From contig NC_079495.1 in assembly GCF_030052815.1 (NCBI RefSeq), positions 34,381,967 to 34,445,966 of the forward strand: DNA of 64,000 nucleotides, given 5' to 3'. The notes under the pieces were generated by a model. That model made no database searches, was not told the DNA's origin, and worked only from the letters and a program-made list of their open reading frames with translations. The first letter of the stretch is position 1, and each line of letters starts with the position of its first letter. A program made the position numbers and the translations under genes. The DNA comes from Hevea brasiliensis (Eukaryota > Streptophyta > Magnoliopsida > Malpighiales > Euphorbiaceae). This document shows, one piece after another, positions 49,336 through 60,501 of the stretch.

Positions 49336-49445
49336 ACGGTTTAGGCGTTTCTAGGCCTAGATTGAGTCCATACCATGCATTGCATTTGTAAGAGTCGAGG
49401 TGACACTAATGCAGATCTGTTTATCTTTCTTATTTTGAATAGGAT

Positions 49446-50580
49446 ATGGATCCTTCCTCTCAGAGAGCCATTGAGGAGGAAGTGGAGAGTCATGCTCCAC
49501 TGCGGTGAGGCTGGAGGCATGAGAGAATGCGCTCGCCCGGCTCAAGCGAGCACCTTTCGGCCTCCACAGGCCATGTTCCAACAAATGGCCGACTTCTTTA
49601 GACAGATGGCTGGGGTAATGCCAGCACCACCACCACCACCACCAGCTCCACAGCAGAAATCACACCTGGAAAGGTTAAGAAAATTTGGAGCTGTGGACTT
49701 CTATGGCAAGAGAGAAGATGACTGCATTGCGGTAGAAATTGGTTGAACAGAACGGGCAGAGTCTTAAAACAACTCCATTGCACCCCAGAGCAGAACTTAG
49801 AAGCTGCTATATCCTTGTTACAAGACGATGCCTACGGATGGTGGGACACTGTGTCCAGTGAAGTGCAGCCCGAAGCTGTAACTTGGGACTTCTTCCTCTC
49901 TGAGTTCAAGAAGAAATATGTGGGTACTGTATACCTGGAAGAGAGAAGAAGGGAATTTATTAACCCGAGCGAGACAATTGTCGATGGTGAGTATGAGAAA
50001 GAATTCGTCCGATTAAGCCGCTACGGAAGGAGATAGTCCCTAATGAGGTGAAAGGTGCAAGAGATTCGAAGAGGGATGAATGACAATATCAAGATACTGA
50101 CTCACGCCTTGGGAATCACGAGAATTTAGCAAGCTAGTGGAAGGCGCAATAAGGGTTGAAAAAGTGAGAATCAATGAGCGGACTGAGAAGGAGAGACAGA
50201 GAAGAGGGGACCAGTCGGTCTAGTTCCACCTGGATTTGGGAAGAAGTTTAAGGGTCCTCCCGCACGAGTTGGGTCGACCACGAGTCGAGTCGGTCTCGGG
50301 GCCTAGGCCACGATTCACCCCTAGGAGAGGTCGGTCCACACCATCGGTGGGCGCTCTCCGAGGATGGGGTTCAGGACCAGCCCGACATCTTCTCGCGTGT
50401 CCACACCGAGAGAAATGGCACAAGGGAATGTTGGAGAGTGGCGGTGCTTGCTTGAGATGTGGGTCGACAGAACATCAATCGAGGAATTGCCCACGAGAAC
50501 TACTACATTGCTCAGACACAAGTAAACGGACACACTCTGCACCACCAAGGGGTAGAAGGTCTGGTAAATCCGAAGCTGTG
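49446..50580 (+). pseudogene. gypsy gag, frames broken (G3)
   Basis: Starts Met-Asp-Pro-Ser-Ser at 49446. The N-terminal Pro-rich part is followed by the capsid domain (Gly-Trp-Trp-Asp-Thr near 49840, Leu-Glu-Glu-Arg-Arg-Arg near 49940). A basic region and an intact CX2CX4HX4C knuckle (Cys-Leu-Arg-Cys ... His ... Asn-Cys) lie at about 50449-50490. Relative to G2 the frame slips many times, for example near 49510, 49735, 50030-50060 and 50100-50150. Knuckle residues lost in G2 are kept here, so the gene was probably functional recently and the slips may be sequence errors. Role: RNA-binding particle protein. Confidence 0.85.
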
Positions 50581-51340
50581 GGACCATCTCAGAGGCCTAC
50601 ATCTGAGCCAGCAGAGAGGCCAGATAACAGACCACCTGCCAGAAATTATGCCTTGAGAGCTCAGGAGGAACAAGATGCCGGGCGTCATCGAGTGCGTTCT
50701 CCTCTACAATACTCCTGTGCATGCATTGGTGGATCCAGATCCACTCATTCTTACATTTGCATCAACCTACCCGTAGAAAGGGGATATTGGTAGGGAGAGT
50801 GACCAAGACATTCGGTCACTAATCCATTGGGCCCACAGTGTGGTAGTGAACAAAGTATACAAGGGTTGCGTTGAGGATTCAGGGTTATGAATTCTTGGCA
50901 GACCTAATTGAGTTGCCCTTCGATGAGTTTGAAGTTATATTGGGAATGGATTGGTTGTCACGTCATCAGGCAATAGTTGATTGCAAATTGAAGAGAATTT
51001 CTCTAAAAACTTCAGAGGGTAATGAGATCACAGTTGTGGGGGAAAGGACAGATTTCCTGTCCAATGTCATTTCAGCCACAGTTGCAAGAAGAATAATGAG
51101 AAAGGTGTGAAGCCTACCTAGCACATGTGGTGGATACTAGGCGAGCTAAGCCAAACTCGAGTGACATACCCACGGTGAGAGACTTCCCAGGTATTTCTGA
51201 AGAGTTGCACAGTTTGCCACGAGAAAGGGAAGTCGAATTTGCCATTGAGACAACTGCAGATCTGACACCCATTTCCATTGCTCCTTATAGGATGGCACCC
51301 ATCGAGTTGAGGAGTTGAAAACTTCGGTTGCAAGAGTTGC
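50581..51340 (+). pseudogene. gypsy protease and linker (G3)
   Basis: The protease site equivalent to DPGSTHSY of G2 lies near 50732. One G is missing from CCAGGATCC, so the Asp and the Ser-Thr-His-Ser-Tyr fall in different frames. The following block (50871-51110) reads the protease C-terminus with Val-Ile-Leu-Gly-Met-Asp-Trp-Leu-Ser. The linker to RT (Phe-Ala-Ile-Glu, then Pro-Tyr-Arg-Met-Ala-Pro) ends near 51310 with another slip. Protease would cut the gag-pol polyprotein in the particle. Confidence 0.82.
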
Positions 51341-52080
51341 TTGATAAAGGGGTTCATACGCCCGATGTGTCACCGTGGGGAGCTCCAGGTCTTTGTTTGT
51401 GAAAAAGAAGGATGGGACTTTGAGACTATGCATCGATTCAAAGCGGTTAAACAAAGTGGTATGAAGAACAAATATCCGTTGCCTAGAATTGATGATCTGT
51501 TTGATCGGTTGAAGGAAGCGAGTATTTTCCAAGATTGATCTCGCATCGGTATCATCGATTGAGGGTGAAGGATGCGAGATGTGCCAAGAGCGCATTCAGA
51601 ACCCGATATGGGCATTATGAGTTTCTAGTGATGCCCTTTGGCCTAACAAATGCACCAGTAGCATTCATGGACCTTATGAACCGTATCTTCCATCCACACT
51701 TAGATCGGTTCGTAGTGGTCTTTATTGATGATATTTTGGTGTATTCCAAGACCGAGGAAGAACATGATGAGCATTTGAGGATTGTTCTGCAAACCACGAA
51801 AAGAAAAGAAAAGAAGGCGTATGCTAAGATGTCAAAGTGTGACTTTTGGCAGAATGAAATTGCATTAATTTGACACATAGTGTCGGTGATGGGATTAAGT
51901 GGATCCCAAGAAAATAGAAGCGATGATGGAATGGAAGCCTCCCGAAACACAACGAGGTCGAAGCTTCTTGGGGCTAGTGGGTATTCTGAGAAGATTTGTG
52001 AAGGATTTTCCCTAATAGTTTGCTCCAATGACCAAGTTGTTACACAAGAATGTCGATTTGGTTGGAATGACAAGTGCGGA
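51341..52080 (+). pseudogene. gypsy reverse transcriptase (G3)
   Basis: RT in several frames. The palm motif A region (Ile-Asp-Leu) near 51533 keeps the catalytic Asp that G2 lost. The 51535-51873 frame holds Met-Pro-Phe-Gly-Leu-Thr-Asn-Ala-Pro and catalytic Phe-Ile-Asp-Asp near 51725. Slips occur at about 51400, 51460, 51540 and 51870-52060. Several match GATCAG to GATCGG, CCCAGTA to CCCGATA or similar changes relative to G2. Active sites are preserved, so real decay is less likely than damaged sequence. Confidence 0.85.
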
Positions 52081-52740
52081 CCAGTTTGAGAAGTTAAAGG
52101 CTATGTTGACAGAGGCACGGTGTTAACACCGATGTCGTGGAAGGATTTTGTGGTTTACAGTGATGCCTCTCATAATGGGTTAGGGTGTGTGTTGATGCAA
52201 GAGGGGAAAGTGATCGCCTATGCTTCCAGACAGCTAAGGCCACATGAACAGAACTACCCTACCCATGATCTAGAGCTTGCAGCAATTATCTTCGCACTGA
52301 AGATATGGAGGCATTATTTGTATGGTGAAAAGTGCTACGTTTACACAGACCACAAGAGCCTAAAATATTTGCCAACCCAGAAGGAGCTCAACCTTAGACA
52401 GAGGCGATGGATTGAGTTCCTGAAGGATTATGACTGTGTAATTGACTACCATCCTGGGAAGGCAAATGTAGTTGCTGATGCTTTGAGCAGAAAATCCATG
52501 ACAGCCTTGAGATCATTGAATGCCCATCTATCTTTGATTCGAGATGGAGCTATTTTGGCTGAGTTGCAAGTGAGGCCAAACCTGCTACAGCAGATACTAG
52601 ATGGGCAAAAGACAGATGAAAAGTTACTGGCTATTATGAGCAAGATCTCAGAGGGAAATGCAACTGACTATGGGGTGAAAGCGGATGGGTGTCTGTACTA
52701 CAAAGGAAGACTATGTGTACGGATGATGATGGGGAATTGA
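52081..52740 (+). pseudogene. gypsy RNase H and integrase start (G3)
   Basis: One open frame from 52120 reads RNase H in full: Tyr-Ser-Asp-Ala-Ser near 52160, Leu-Glu-Leu-Ala-Ala near 52274, Thr-Asp-His-Lys-Ser near 52349 and Asp-Tyr-His-Pro-Gly-Lys near 52447. It continues into the integrase N-terminal region to 52740. Gln codons at the two positions that are stops in G2 are intact. The frame slips at 52715-52720. RNase H degrades the RNA template after copying. Confidence 0.88.
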
Positions 52741-54108
52741 AAGCTAGTATTCTAAAAGAGTCACACACTAGAGAAAATGCAATGCACCCAGGAAGTACAA
52801 AGAAGTATCACTACCTGACGCTTCAGTATAGTTCTCCTGGTATGAACATAGATATCTGTGACTATGTGACTAAATGATATACATGTCAGCAAGTCAAGGA
52901 AGAAAATAAAGTTCCATCGATTGCTACGACTATACGCATACCTGAATGGAAATGGGATCGGGTCACCATGGATTTTGTAAGTGGTCTGCCTCTCACCCAG
53001 AGGAAACATGATGCAGCATGGGTAATAGTGGATAGATTGACAAAGACAGCACACTTTCTCGCCGATTAGACCGACTACTCACTAGAGAGGTTAGCAGAAT
53101 TGTATATCAGTGAGATAGTTAGACTGCATGGAATCCCACTTTCCATTATATCTGATCGAGACCCAAGGTTTACATCGAGATTTTGGAAGAAATTGCATGA
53201 ATCCTTGGGTACACAACTCCATTTCAGCAAAGCTTTCCATCCTCAGACGGATGGGCAATCGTAAAGAGTAATCCGGGTAAACAATTGAAACCCACGAAAT
53301 TGATACAAATATTGAATTGAAATGATAACAATAACATGAAATATTTGTCAGGTCCTTGAGGATATGCTGAGGAGTTGTGTCATTGAGTTTGAGGGAAGTT
53401 GGGATAGATACCTCCCACTGGCAGAATTCGCATACAACAATAGCTATCAAGCTAGCATCCAAATGGCCCCATATGAAGCACTGTATGGGAGAAAATGTAG
53501 AACTCAGCAGGCCTTGGACTGAATTGGGCGAAGACAAGCTGGTAGGGCTGCACTGTGAAACAGATCGAGGACAAGGTAAAATTGATCAAAGCTAATCAAG
53601 GTTGCCTCGCATGCATGTAAATCTTATGCCGACCTGAAGAGAAAAGAAATAGAATATGGGGTTGGCGACAAAGTGTTCCTCAAGGTGTCACCATGGAAGA
53701 AGGTATTGAGGTTTGGAAGAAAAGGTAAGTTGAGCCCTAGGTTCATTGGCCCATATGAAGTCATTGAACGTGTGGGTCCAGTGGCCTATAGGCTAGCTTT
53801 ACCACCAGAGCTGGACAAGATCCACAATGTGTTCCATGTATCCATGCTCAGAAGATACCGCTCAGACCCTTCACATGTCATCTCCAGAGAAGAAATTGAA
53901 ATACAACCGGATTTGACATATGAAGAAGAACCTCTACGAATCTTGGCTGGGGAATTGAAATAGTTGAGGAACAAGCAGATTCCATCGGTGAAAGTGCTTT
54001 GGAGGCACCACAACACCGAGGAGGCAACTTGGGAAAGTGAAGAACGATGAGGCAACAGTTCCTCAACTGTTTGCATCAGGTAAATTTCGAGGACGAAATT
54101 TAAATTAG
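52741..54108 (+). pseudogene. gypsy integrase and chromodomain (G3)
   Basis: The zinc region ends Cys-Gln near 52890 (Cys-X2-Cys altered). The core has Met-Asp-Phe-Val near 52970, Asp-Arg-Asp-Pro-Arg near 53155 and His-Pro-Gln-Thr-Asp-Gly-Gln near 53240. An intron-like gap lies at 53277-53351. The C-terminal frame 53673-53963 holds the GPF/Y-like module (Gly-Pro-Tyr-Glu-Val-Ile) and His-Val-Ser-Met-Leu-Arg-Arg-Tyr. After a TAG at 53961-53963 comes the chromodomain core (Val-Leu-Trp-Arg-His, Glu-Glu-Ala-Thr-Trp) to the pol stop at 54106-54108. A chromodomain at the end of integrase defines chromoviruses and guides insertion to silenced chromatin. Confidence 0.87.
53277..53351 (+). other. Intron-like gap in G3 integrase (75 bp)
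   Basis: GTAAAC ... TTTGTCAG lies between Val-Ile-Gln (last codon read as CGG here) and Val-Leu-Glu-Asp-Met. It is AT-rich and has in-frame stops. TGATAAC at 53323-53329 is a possible branch point 22-28 bases before the AG. Removal restores integrase. G2 has an unlike sequence at the same site. Confidence 0.6.
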
Positions 54109-54119
54109 AGGGGAAGAGT
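54109..54119 (+). other. Polypurine tract of G3
   Basis: AGGGGAAGAGT between the pol stop and the 3' LTR. Confidence 0.9.
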
Positions 54120-57100
54120 TGTAACACCCTTCCGGTAACCACTCGTACATTCTCATTCGGTGACGGTGTCGGTCGGACCTAGAACGTCGAGAAAAATATT
54201 TAAACTAAAGTTAGGAACCCTAATTAACTCAAATATTAATAAGAAAAATTTAGTAAAAATTTTAGAAATAAAATACAATCGAGTCAAACGAGTAGGTGCC
54301 CAAGCGATGGGTAATCGGAGGGAAGTTGGTTTCGCAACGAGGAGCCCTAGACAGGGGAAAAATTATAAAATAATTTTGGGACTCCAGAGAAGGGTAATTG
54401 AGGTTCCCATGGCATTAGAATGCCAAGAAAATACTTAGAAAAATTTTTCAATCCAGACAGACAATTTTGACCCGTTAAGCCAAGCGGAGGGCATTTTGGT
54501 CATTTCCTTCCGAGGTGATTTTTGGCCGACTTGCCCAGTTGAGTAAATAATTAATATGACATCAAATATGAAGAAATATTACTAGAAATGAAAATTGAAA
54601 TGAGTAGTGGAAGAAAAGAAAAGAAAATGCAAAAATAAGGCAAAAATGACATCATTTAAAAAGTTGGACCAATCACACTTAAGCCATTGTTTGACTAACC
54701 ATTAAAAGAGATAAGAGAAGACCAAATTCAACAAAATTTCAGCAGCCATCCTTCACTCCTTAGTGCAGCCAACACTTGAACCTATCTCCAAATCTCAAAC
54801 TCCATTAAACCTCACTTCTCAAGCTTAATTTCTCCCTTGTTTCACCACAAAACCCTAACCTCTCTTCATTAAAATTTTACTCCACACCTTAAACAACCTT
54901 TTGGCAGCCTTGAAAGTGAAGGAAAGTGAAGTTTAGAGGTGTGTAAATTCTTCCCTAAGTGAGGTTAGTGCTACAAACTTCATTCTCCTTCTTTTAATCT
55001 TAGTTAGAATATCATTTGAGCTAAGAAATTTTAAAGAATTGAAGTAAATTACATGAGTTATGGTACTTTAAATTTTCAGCAGCCCTATGGAAGTATGAGG
55101 TTGATTGTTTTGATAAATTTAAAGTGGCTAGAAATGATGGTTAAAGTATTAAAACACATGGACATTAAACTAAGTATGTTAATTAAGTTCATGAGTAAAT
55201 TTAGTTGGATATTAGGGTTTGGAAGGGTGAAAATGTGAATTGGCTTAGGAAATTGTTAGGGCACATTGTAATGGTCAATTAGTGACCATTTTAGATATGT
55301 TGACCATAAATGGGACTGAAAAATGCTATGGCAAAGTGAGGTGAAATCTGCCCTATGGACAGCAGCATAGGGACTGAAATTTCAGTCCCTTTGCACAGCC
55401 ATAACTTGGGCTGTGTAAGTCCAATTGAATTTTGGCCAATTGGACATGAAACTAGGCTTATAATGGCACATTTTTGCTGAAGAAACCATGCCCAAAAGAC
55501 CAAAGCAAGAGGATCAAAACTTGGCCCCAATCCGGAACCCTGAAACTGCCTCTGCAGAATTTGACCAAATGAACAGTAACTGTTCATTTGGCCATAACTC
55601 ACTGTAGATTTGGTCAATTGGTCTGAAATTTTTACAGCAACAAGTTAAGACATAGACAAACAACTTTCATGAAGGAACCTACCCCAAATTATGGCCAGAA
55701 CTCAGTCAACCAAGTGACTCAAGTCACTGTTCATGTTACTGTAGATATGGTAAATCTGCAGAATTTGAAATCCGGCCAGCTTGGGTTTTTGAGCCATATC
55801 TGGAGCTACAAAACTCCAAATGGAGTGATTCAAAAAAGGAAATTCAACTAGACAAAATAAGGAACAACTTTCATGTTTTACATTTCTTCAAATTCCAACA
55901 GTAACAGTGTCCAATGGAACAGTGAAGTTAGGGCATCAAAACTGAAATTTTCTGCTAGTGTGGGTTACACTTTGAATTTGCATTAACACTTAATGCCAAC
56001 AAGTTTTAAACACCAAATGTGGTATGTTGGGAGTGCCAAAGGCAATGTACACATTTTTATTCTAAAAGTCAACATTTTTGTTGACCAATGATGAATAGTG
56101 ACACCAAAAAGTTGAAATTCACAAATTGACAAATTTAAGAGTTTCAAATGCCCTAGTATACCTAACAAGATTGGTTTGGATAGTTTGGCATGCCAATAGG
56201 GTTCCGTTAGCGATCGCACATGGCAACAATGCCATTCTGTGATTTCATGGCTTTTAGCCATTCGACTTTACATTGAGACTTGGCCTTGTGCGACATTATT
56301 TGACAGCTTGTTAGCTGCTGCTGCACACCGGAGATGCATATGCAACCAATGGTGTGACGCCCGAGGTACTAGGTACCCGGCGGTTACCCGTTATCGATCC
56401 GATGCCTAGTGTAGGTTACTTGGGGCAACCAAATGAATAAAAGTGAACAAATTTAATGACTTAAAGAATATACCAAAATAAAACAAAGAAAGCATAAACT
56501 TGCCAGCCACATGAATTTATTTTTGCTATGTTCTTCTATACTATTATTGAACCACAAAGAATTATTGCTTAGCGCGTTTTTGCCACGCGTAGGTACCGGA
56601 GAGATCCCGATCGTGAGCCCAGTAGACCACAGATCGGTGAGTCCATCCGATTCCGCTCGATGTCTGTGTCACCTCACTACTGCATTGCATCGGTAGGGCA
56701 CTAGGTGTCGCTTGTCATTTTGATATTTTGTAGTAGATTTGTATTTTCTCATATGTATTTGATCTCATGTAATATATTTTGATGTATATGTAAATTATGA
56801 AAATTGTATTTGTTAATGGAAAAGTAGATGTTTACTTGTGATTTACATGCGAAAATCACATGTGAATGATGAATGAAAATGGAAATTGAAATGTGGAAAT
56901 TATGATATTGAATTTGGTGTTGATAATGAATGTTTGAGAAATATTGTTGAGATTTTGGGATATTGGAGTTTGAGATGATGAAATAAAAGTATTGGAAGTG
57001 TTTTTAACAGGTTCCGAAGAACGGTTTTCTCCATTTTTAGCCAGACTACCGGATTTTCTTAAAATTTTTCGGAACCTTAAATGCATGATACTTTTGATAA

Positions 57101-57236
57101 ATGGTTTAAATAATTTGTATTTCATAAATTATGTGCAAAAGCATTTTCTAAATTAATTGAGAAATATTAGAGTGTGCCGGTACACCAGGTGGCATTACTT
57201 ACTCGGGTATACTGTACACGGGTAAGGGGTGTCACA
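54120..57236 (+). repeat. 3' LTR of G3
   Basis: 3117 bp. It aligns with the 5' LTR throughout; differences cluster at CCG, CAG and CTG, for example four within the first 75 bp. Confidence 0.95.
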
Positions 57237-57720
57237 GAACATGCAGAGTGCTAGTGAGATCCTCCTTCACCTACAAGAGTTGTATGGTGAGCACAGCAGG
57301 AATGCTAGGTATGAGATATCTGGACAGCTATTCCGTATGAGGATGTCTGAGGGACAGAATGTTGGGGATCATGTCCACAAGATGATTCGGCTGATTGAGC
57401 AGTTGGAACATTTTGACTTCAACATGGATTTCCAACTACAGACGGATTTGATCCTTCAGTCCCTTCCTGAGTCTTTTGGGAATTTTGTGACAAATTTCCA
57501 TATGACTAAACAGGAATGCACCTTAGCTGGTTTACTCAACATGCTGGTTATTGCCCAAAAGAATATGCCAGGCAATAAAGGAAAAGAGGTAGTTTTGGTT
57601 GCATCTTCTTCTGCTGGAAAGTCCAACAAGAAGAAGAGCAATAAGATAAAGAAATCTCAGATTCCTGGTCCTTCTAAGAAAATAGCTAAACAGAAAAACA
57701 AAGATCAAAGCTGACATTGG
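57237..57720 (+). pseudogene. copia gag, C-terminal part (C2)
   Basis: Resumes with the right GAACA copy. A single open frame (57229-57714, its first codons in the LTR) covers the conserved gag centre, then a Lys-rich tail ending in TGA at 57712-57714 just before the zinc-knuckle region. The Gln at the site of the C1 stop is present here. The remaining gag is otherwise well preserved; it is cut from its start by G3. Confidence 0.9.
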
Positions 57721-60481
57721 CAAAAGGAAAGTGTTTCCATTGCCAACAGGAAAGTGTTTCCATTGCTAGTAAGAAAGTGCTTCCACTGGCCAGAGTATAG
57801 CAATCTAAATGAATACAATGCCATGGTGAAAACCAACTCAAGTTCAAAATATATTTGGCACTTAAGGTTATGTCATGTTGCAGAAGATAGGATTGCAAAA
57901 TTGGAGAAAATGGGGATTCTATCCTCATTGGGCTCTGAGCCTACTCCAACTTGTGAATCTTGCCTTCAGGGTAAAATGACTAGATCACCCTTTGTTGGAC
58001 AAGGGCTAAGAGCTGAAAATATTTTGGAGCTAATACATAGTGATGTATGTGGTCCATTTAAAGAAATGGCTAGAGGGGGTTTTCATTATTTTATTACCTT
58101 TACTGATGATAAATCAAGGTTTGGGTATTTGTATTTGATGAAATACAAACATGAATCTTTTGAAAAGTTCAAAGAATTTAAATCTGAAGTAGAAAATCAA
58201 ACAGGAAAGAATATTAAAGCTCTTCGATCAGATCATGGAGGTGAATATTTGAGTACTGAATTTGATGAATACTTGAGAGAGCATGGCATTGTTTCTCACC
58301 GACTCTCCAGAACGCCACAACCGAATGGTGTATCCGAAGGAGAAATCGTACCTATTGGATATGGTACGTAGTATGATGAGCTATACCGATATGTCAATCT
58401 TCTTTTGGGGATTTGCATTAGAATTAGCTTTGTATATTCGAATAGGATTCCATCAAAATCGCTTTCTTCCACACCTTATGAGATATGGCATGGAAGAAAA
58501 CCAAGTCTTAAGCATGTTAAGATTTGGGGTTGTCCAGCTTATATCAAAAAGCTGAACACTGATAAATTGGAGACCAGATCAGAAAAAGGTCGATTTGTTG
58601 GATATCCAAAAGATAGTTTTGGATATTATTTTTATTTGCCTACTTCACAAAAGGTTGTGATAAGTAGAGATGCCACATTTCTTGAACAACAGTTGTTTTA
58701 AGAAGGAGTCAAAGGAAGGCAAATAGAGTTTGAATTGGAGAATTCGACCAACCAATGCATCGATGGATTTAGATCCATCTAGTCAACCAATACCCGTTGA
58801 TGAAACAAATACACTTGTTCCTCGTAGAACAACTGTGGTATCTCACCCACTTGAGATATGGTTTTCTTCATGAAGAAGAACAAGAGTTGTCTACTCATGA
58901 AGAAGTAGATCATGGAGATGATCCACTTACCTATGAAGAAGCTATATCAGATATAGACTCTTCAAAATGGATTGATGCTATGAAATCCGAGATTGATTCC
59001 ATGTATAAGAATCAAGTTTGGGATCTTGTTGACCCACCTGAAGGTATTATACCTATAGGGAACAAATGGGTTTTCAAGAAGAAAATTGGTTCTGATGGAA
59101 AGGTAGAGACCTATAAGGCAAGGCTAGTAGCGAAAGGGTTTCACCAAAGACAAGGAATCGACTATGAGGAGACTTTCTTGCCTGTTGCCATGCTTAAATC
59201 AATTAGGATTTTACTAGCAATAGCTGCATACTATGATTATGAGATTTGGCAGATGGATGTCAAAATGACTTTCTCAATGGATACATTGAAGAAAACATTT
59301 TCATGGAACAACCTAGGGGATTTGAATCCCAAGATGGTTCCAAGGTATGCAAGCTAAAGCGATCCATTTATGGGTTGAAACAAGCTTCGAGGAGTTGGAA
59401 CATCCGTTTTGATGAAGCCATTAAATCCTTTGGTTTTATCAAAAATGAGGATGAGCCATGTGTATATAAGAAGGTTAGTGACTGTGCTATCACTTTCCTT
59501 GTTTTATATGTGGATGACATACTGTTGATGGGTAATGATACAGGTATGTTGACGACTATAAAGGTATGGTTGTCAAATACATTCTCCATGAAAGACTTAG
59601 GGGAGGCAACCTATATTCTTGGGATTCGCATCTATAGAGATAGAGCAAAAAGAATAATTGGTTTATCCCAAAGTCTATACTTGGAAAAGGTGTTAAAGAG
59701 GTTTAACATGCTTGAATCCAAGAGAGTATTGTTACCAGTGAGACAAGGTATCCACCTTTCTAAAGAGATGTCTCCAAAGACACCTGAAGAAAGAGATAAG
59801 ATGGCCAGGATTCCATATGCTTCGGCTATTGGAAGTTTAATGCAATGTTGTGTACTAGGCCGGATATCGCATATGCTGTTAGTTTGACTAGCAAGTATCA
59901 ATCCAATCCAGGTTTGGAACACTGGATAGCTGTCAAGAATATTCTTAAGTACTTGAGAAGAACTAAGGATTTATTCTTGATTTATGGAGGTGGAGACTTG
60001 CAATTGGATGGTTATACTGATTCTGATTTCCAATCAGATATCGATGATAGAAAGTCTACCTCTGGATATGTGTTCATTTGTAATGGGGGTGCAGTCAGTT
60101 GGAAGAGTTCCAAACAGAGTACGACAGCAGATTCCACTACAGAGGCTGAGTATATTGTCGCATCGATGTCGCAAAGGAAGTCGTTGGATAAAGAAGTTCG
60201 TGACAGAACTTACAGTAGTTCTTTCCATTGAGTCAGCAGTTCCACTACACTGTGACAATAATGGAGCAGTCATACAGGCTAAGGAACCAAGGTCTCACCA
60301 GAAATCCAAATACATAGAAAGGCACTACCACATTATCAGAGAAATAGTTGGGCGAGGCGATATAGCCATGCAGAAAATAGCATCAGCTGAAAATCCAGCT
60401 GATCCATTCACTAAGCCTATGTCACAGACTCAGTTAGACCGACATCTTGAGAAGATAGGTCTAAGATATTGTAATGAATAG
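57721..60481 (+). pseudogene. copia pol, lacks protease, frames broken (C2)
   Basis: Begins with three 23-bp-spaced copies of Lys-Cys-Phe-His (57733-57795), then runs directly into pre-integrase (His-Leu-Arg-Leu-Cys-His near 57860; CESC near 57952) with no protease motif. Integrase core frame to 58371, then slips; RT with YVDD near 59508-59519; RNase H to the stop at 60479-60481. Frame changes near 58300, 58350, 58740, 59265, 59840 and 60160 mostly coincide with CAG or CTG in C1 or C3 reading as CG, CCG or TCG here. Catalytic motifs of integrase, RT and RNase H are otherwise kept. It may encode an intact integrase-RT-RNase H in the real genome. Confidence 0.88.
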
Positions 60482-60490
60482 CTCTAGTGC

Positions 60491-60501
60491 AAGTGGGAGA
60501 T
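60491..60501 (+). other. Polypurine tract of C2
   Basis: AAGTGGGAGAT, directly before the 3' LTR TGTTAG; it sets the LTR start at 60502. Confidence 0.93.

Larger units (their letters stand above)
46187..57236 (+). mobile_element. Tekay/Del-like chromovirus G3, complete structure
   Basis: Plus-strand Ty3/gypsy element of 11,050 bp inserted in the gag of C2, TSD GAACA (46182-46186 and 57237-57241). 5' LTR 46187-49318, primer site, gag, protease, RT, RNase H, integrase with intron-like gap, chromodomain, polypurine tract, 3' LTR 54120-57236. Same family as G2 but a separate subfamily by LTR sequence. It is the youngest event readable here because it lies inside the youngest copia. Small indels and substitutions, mostly at CAG, CTG and CCG, break nearly every frame. 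Confidence 0.95.
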
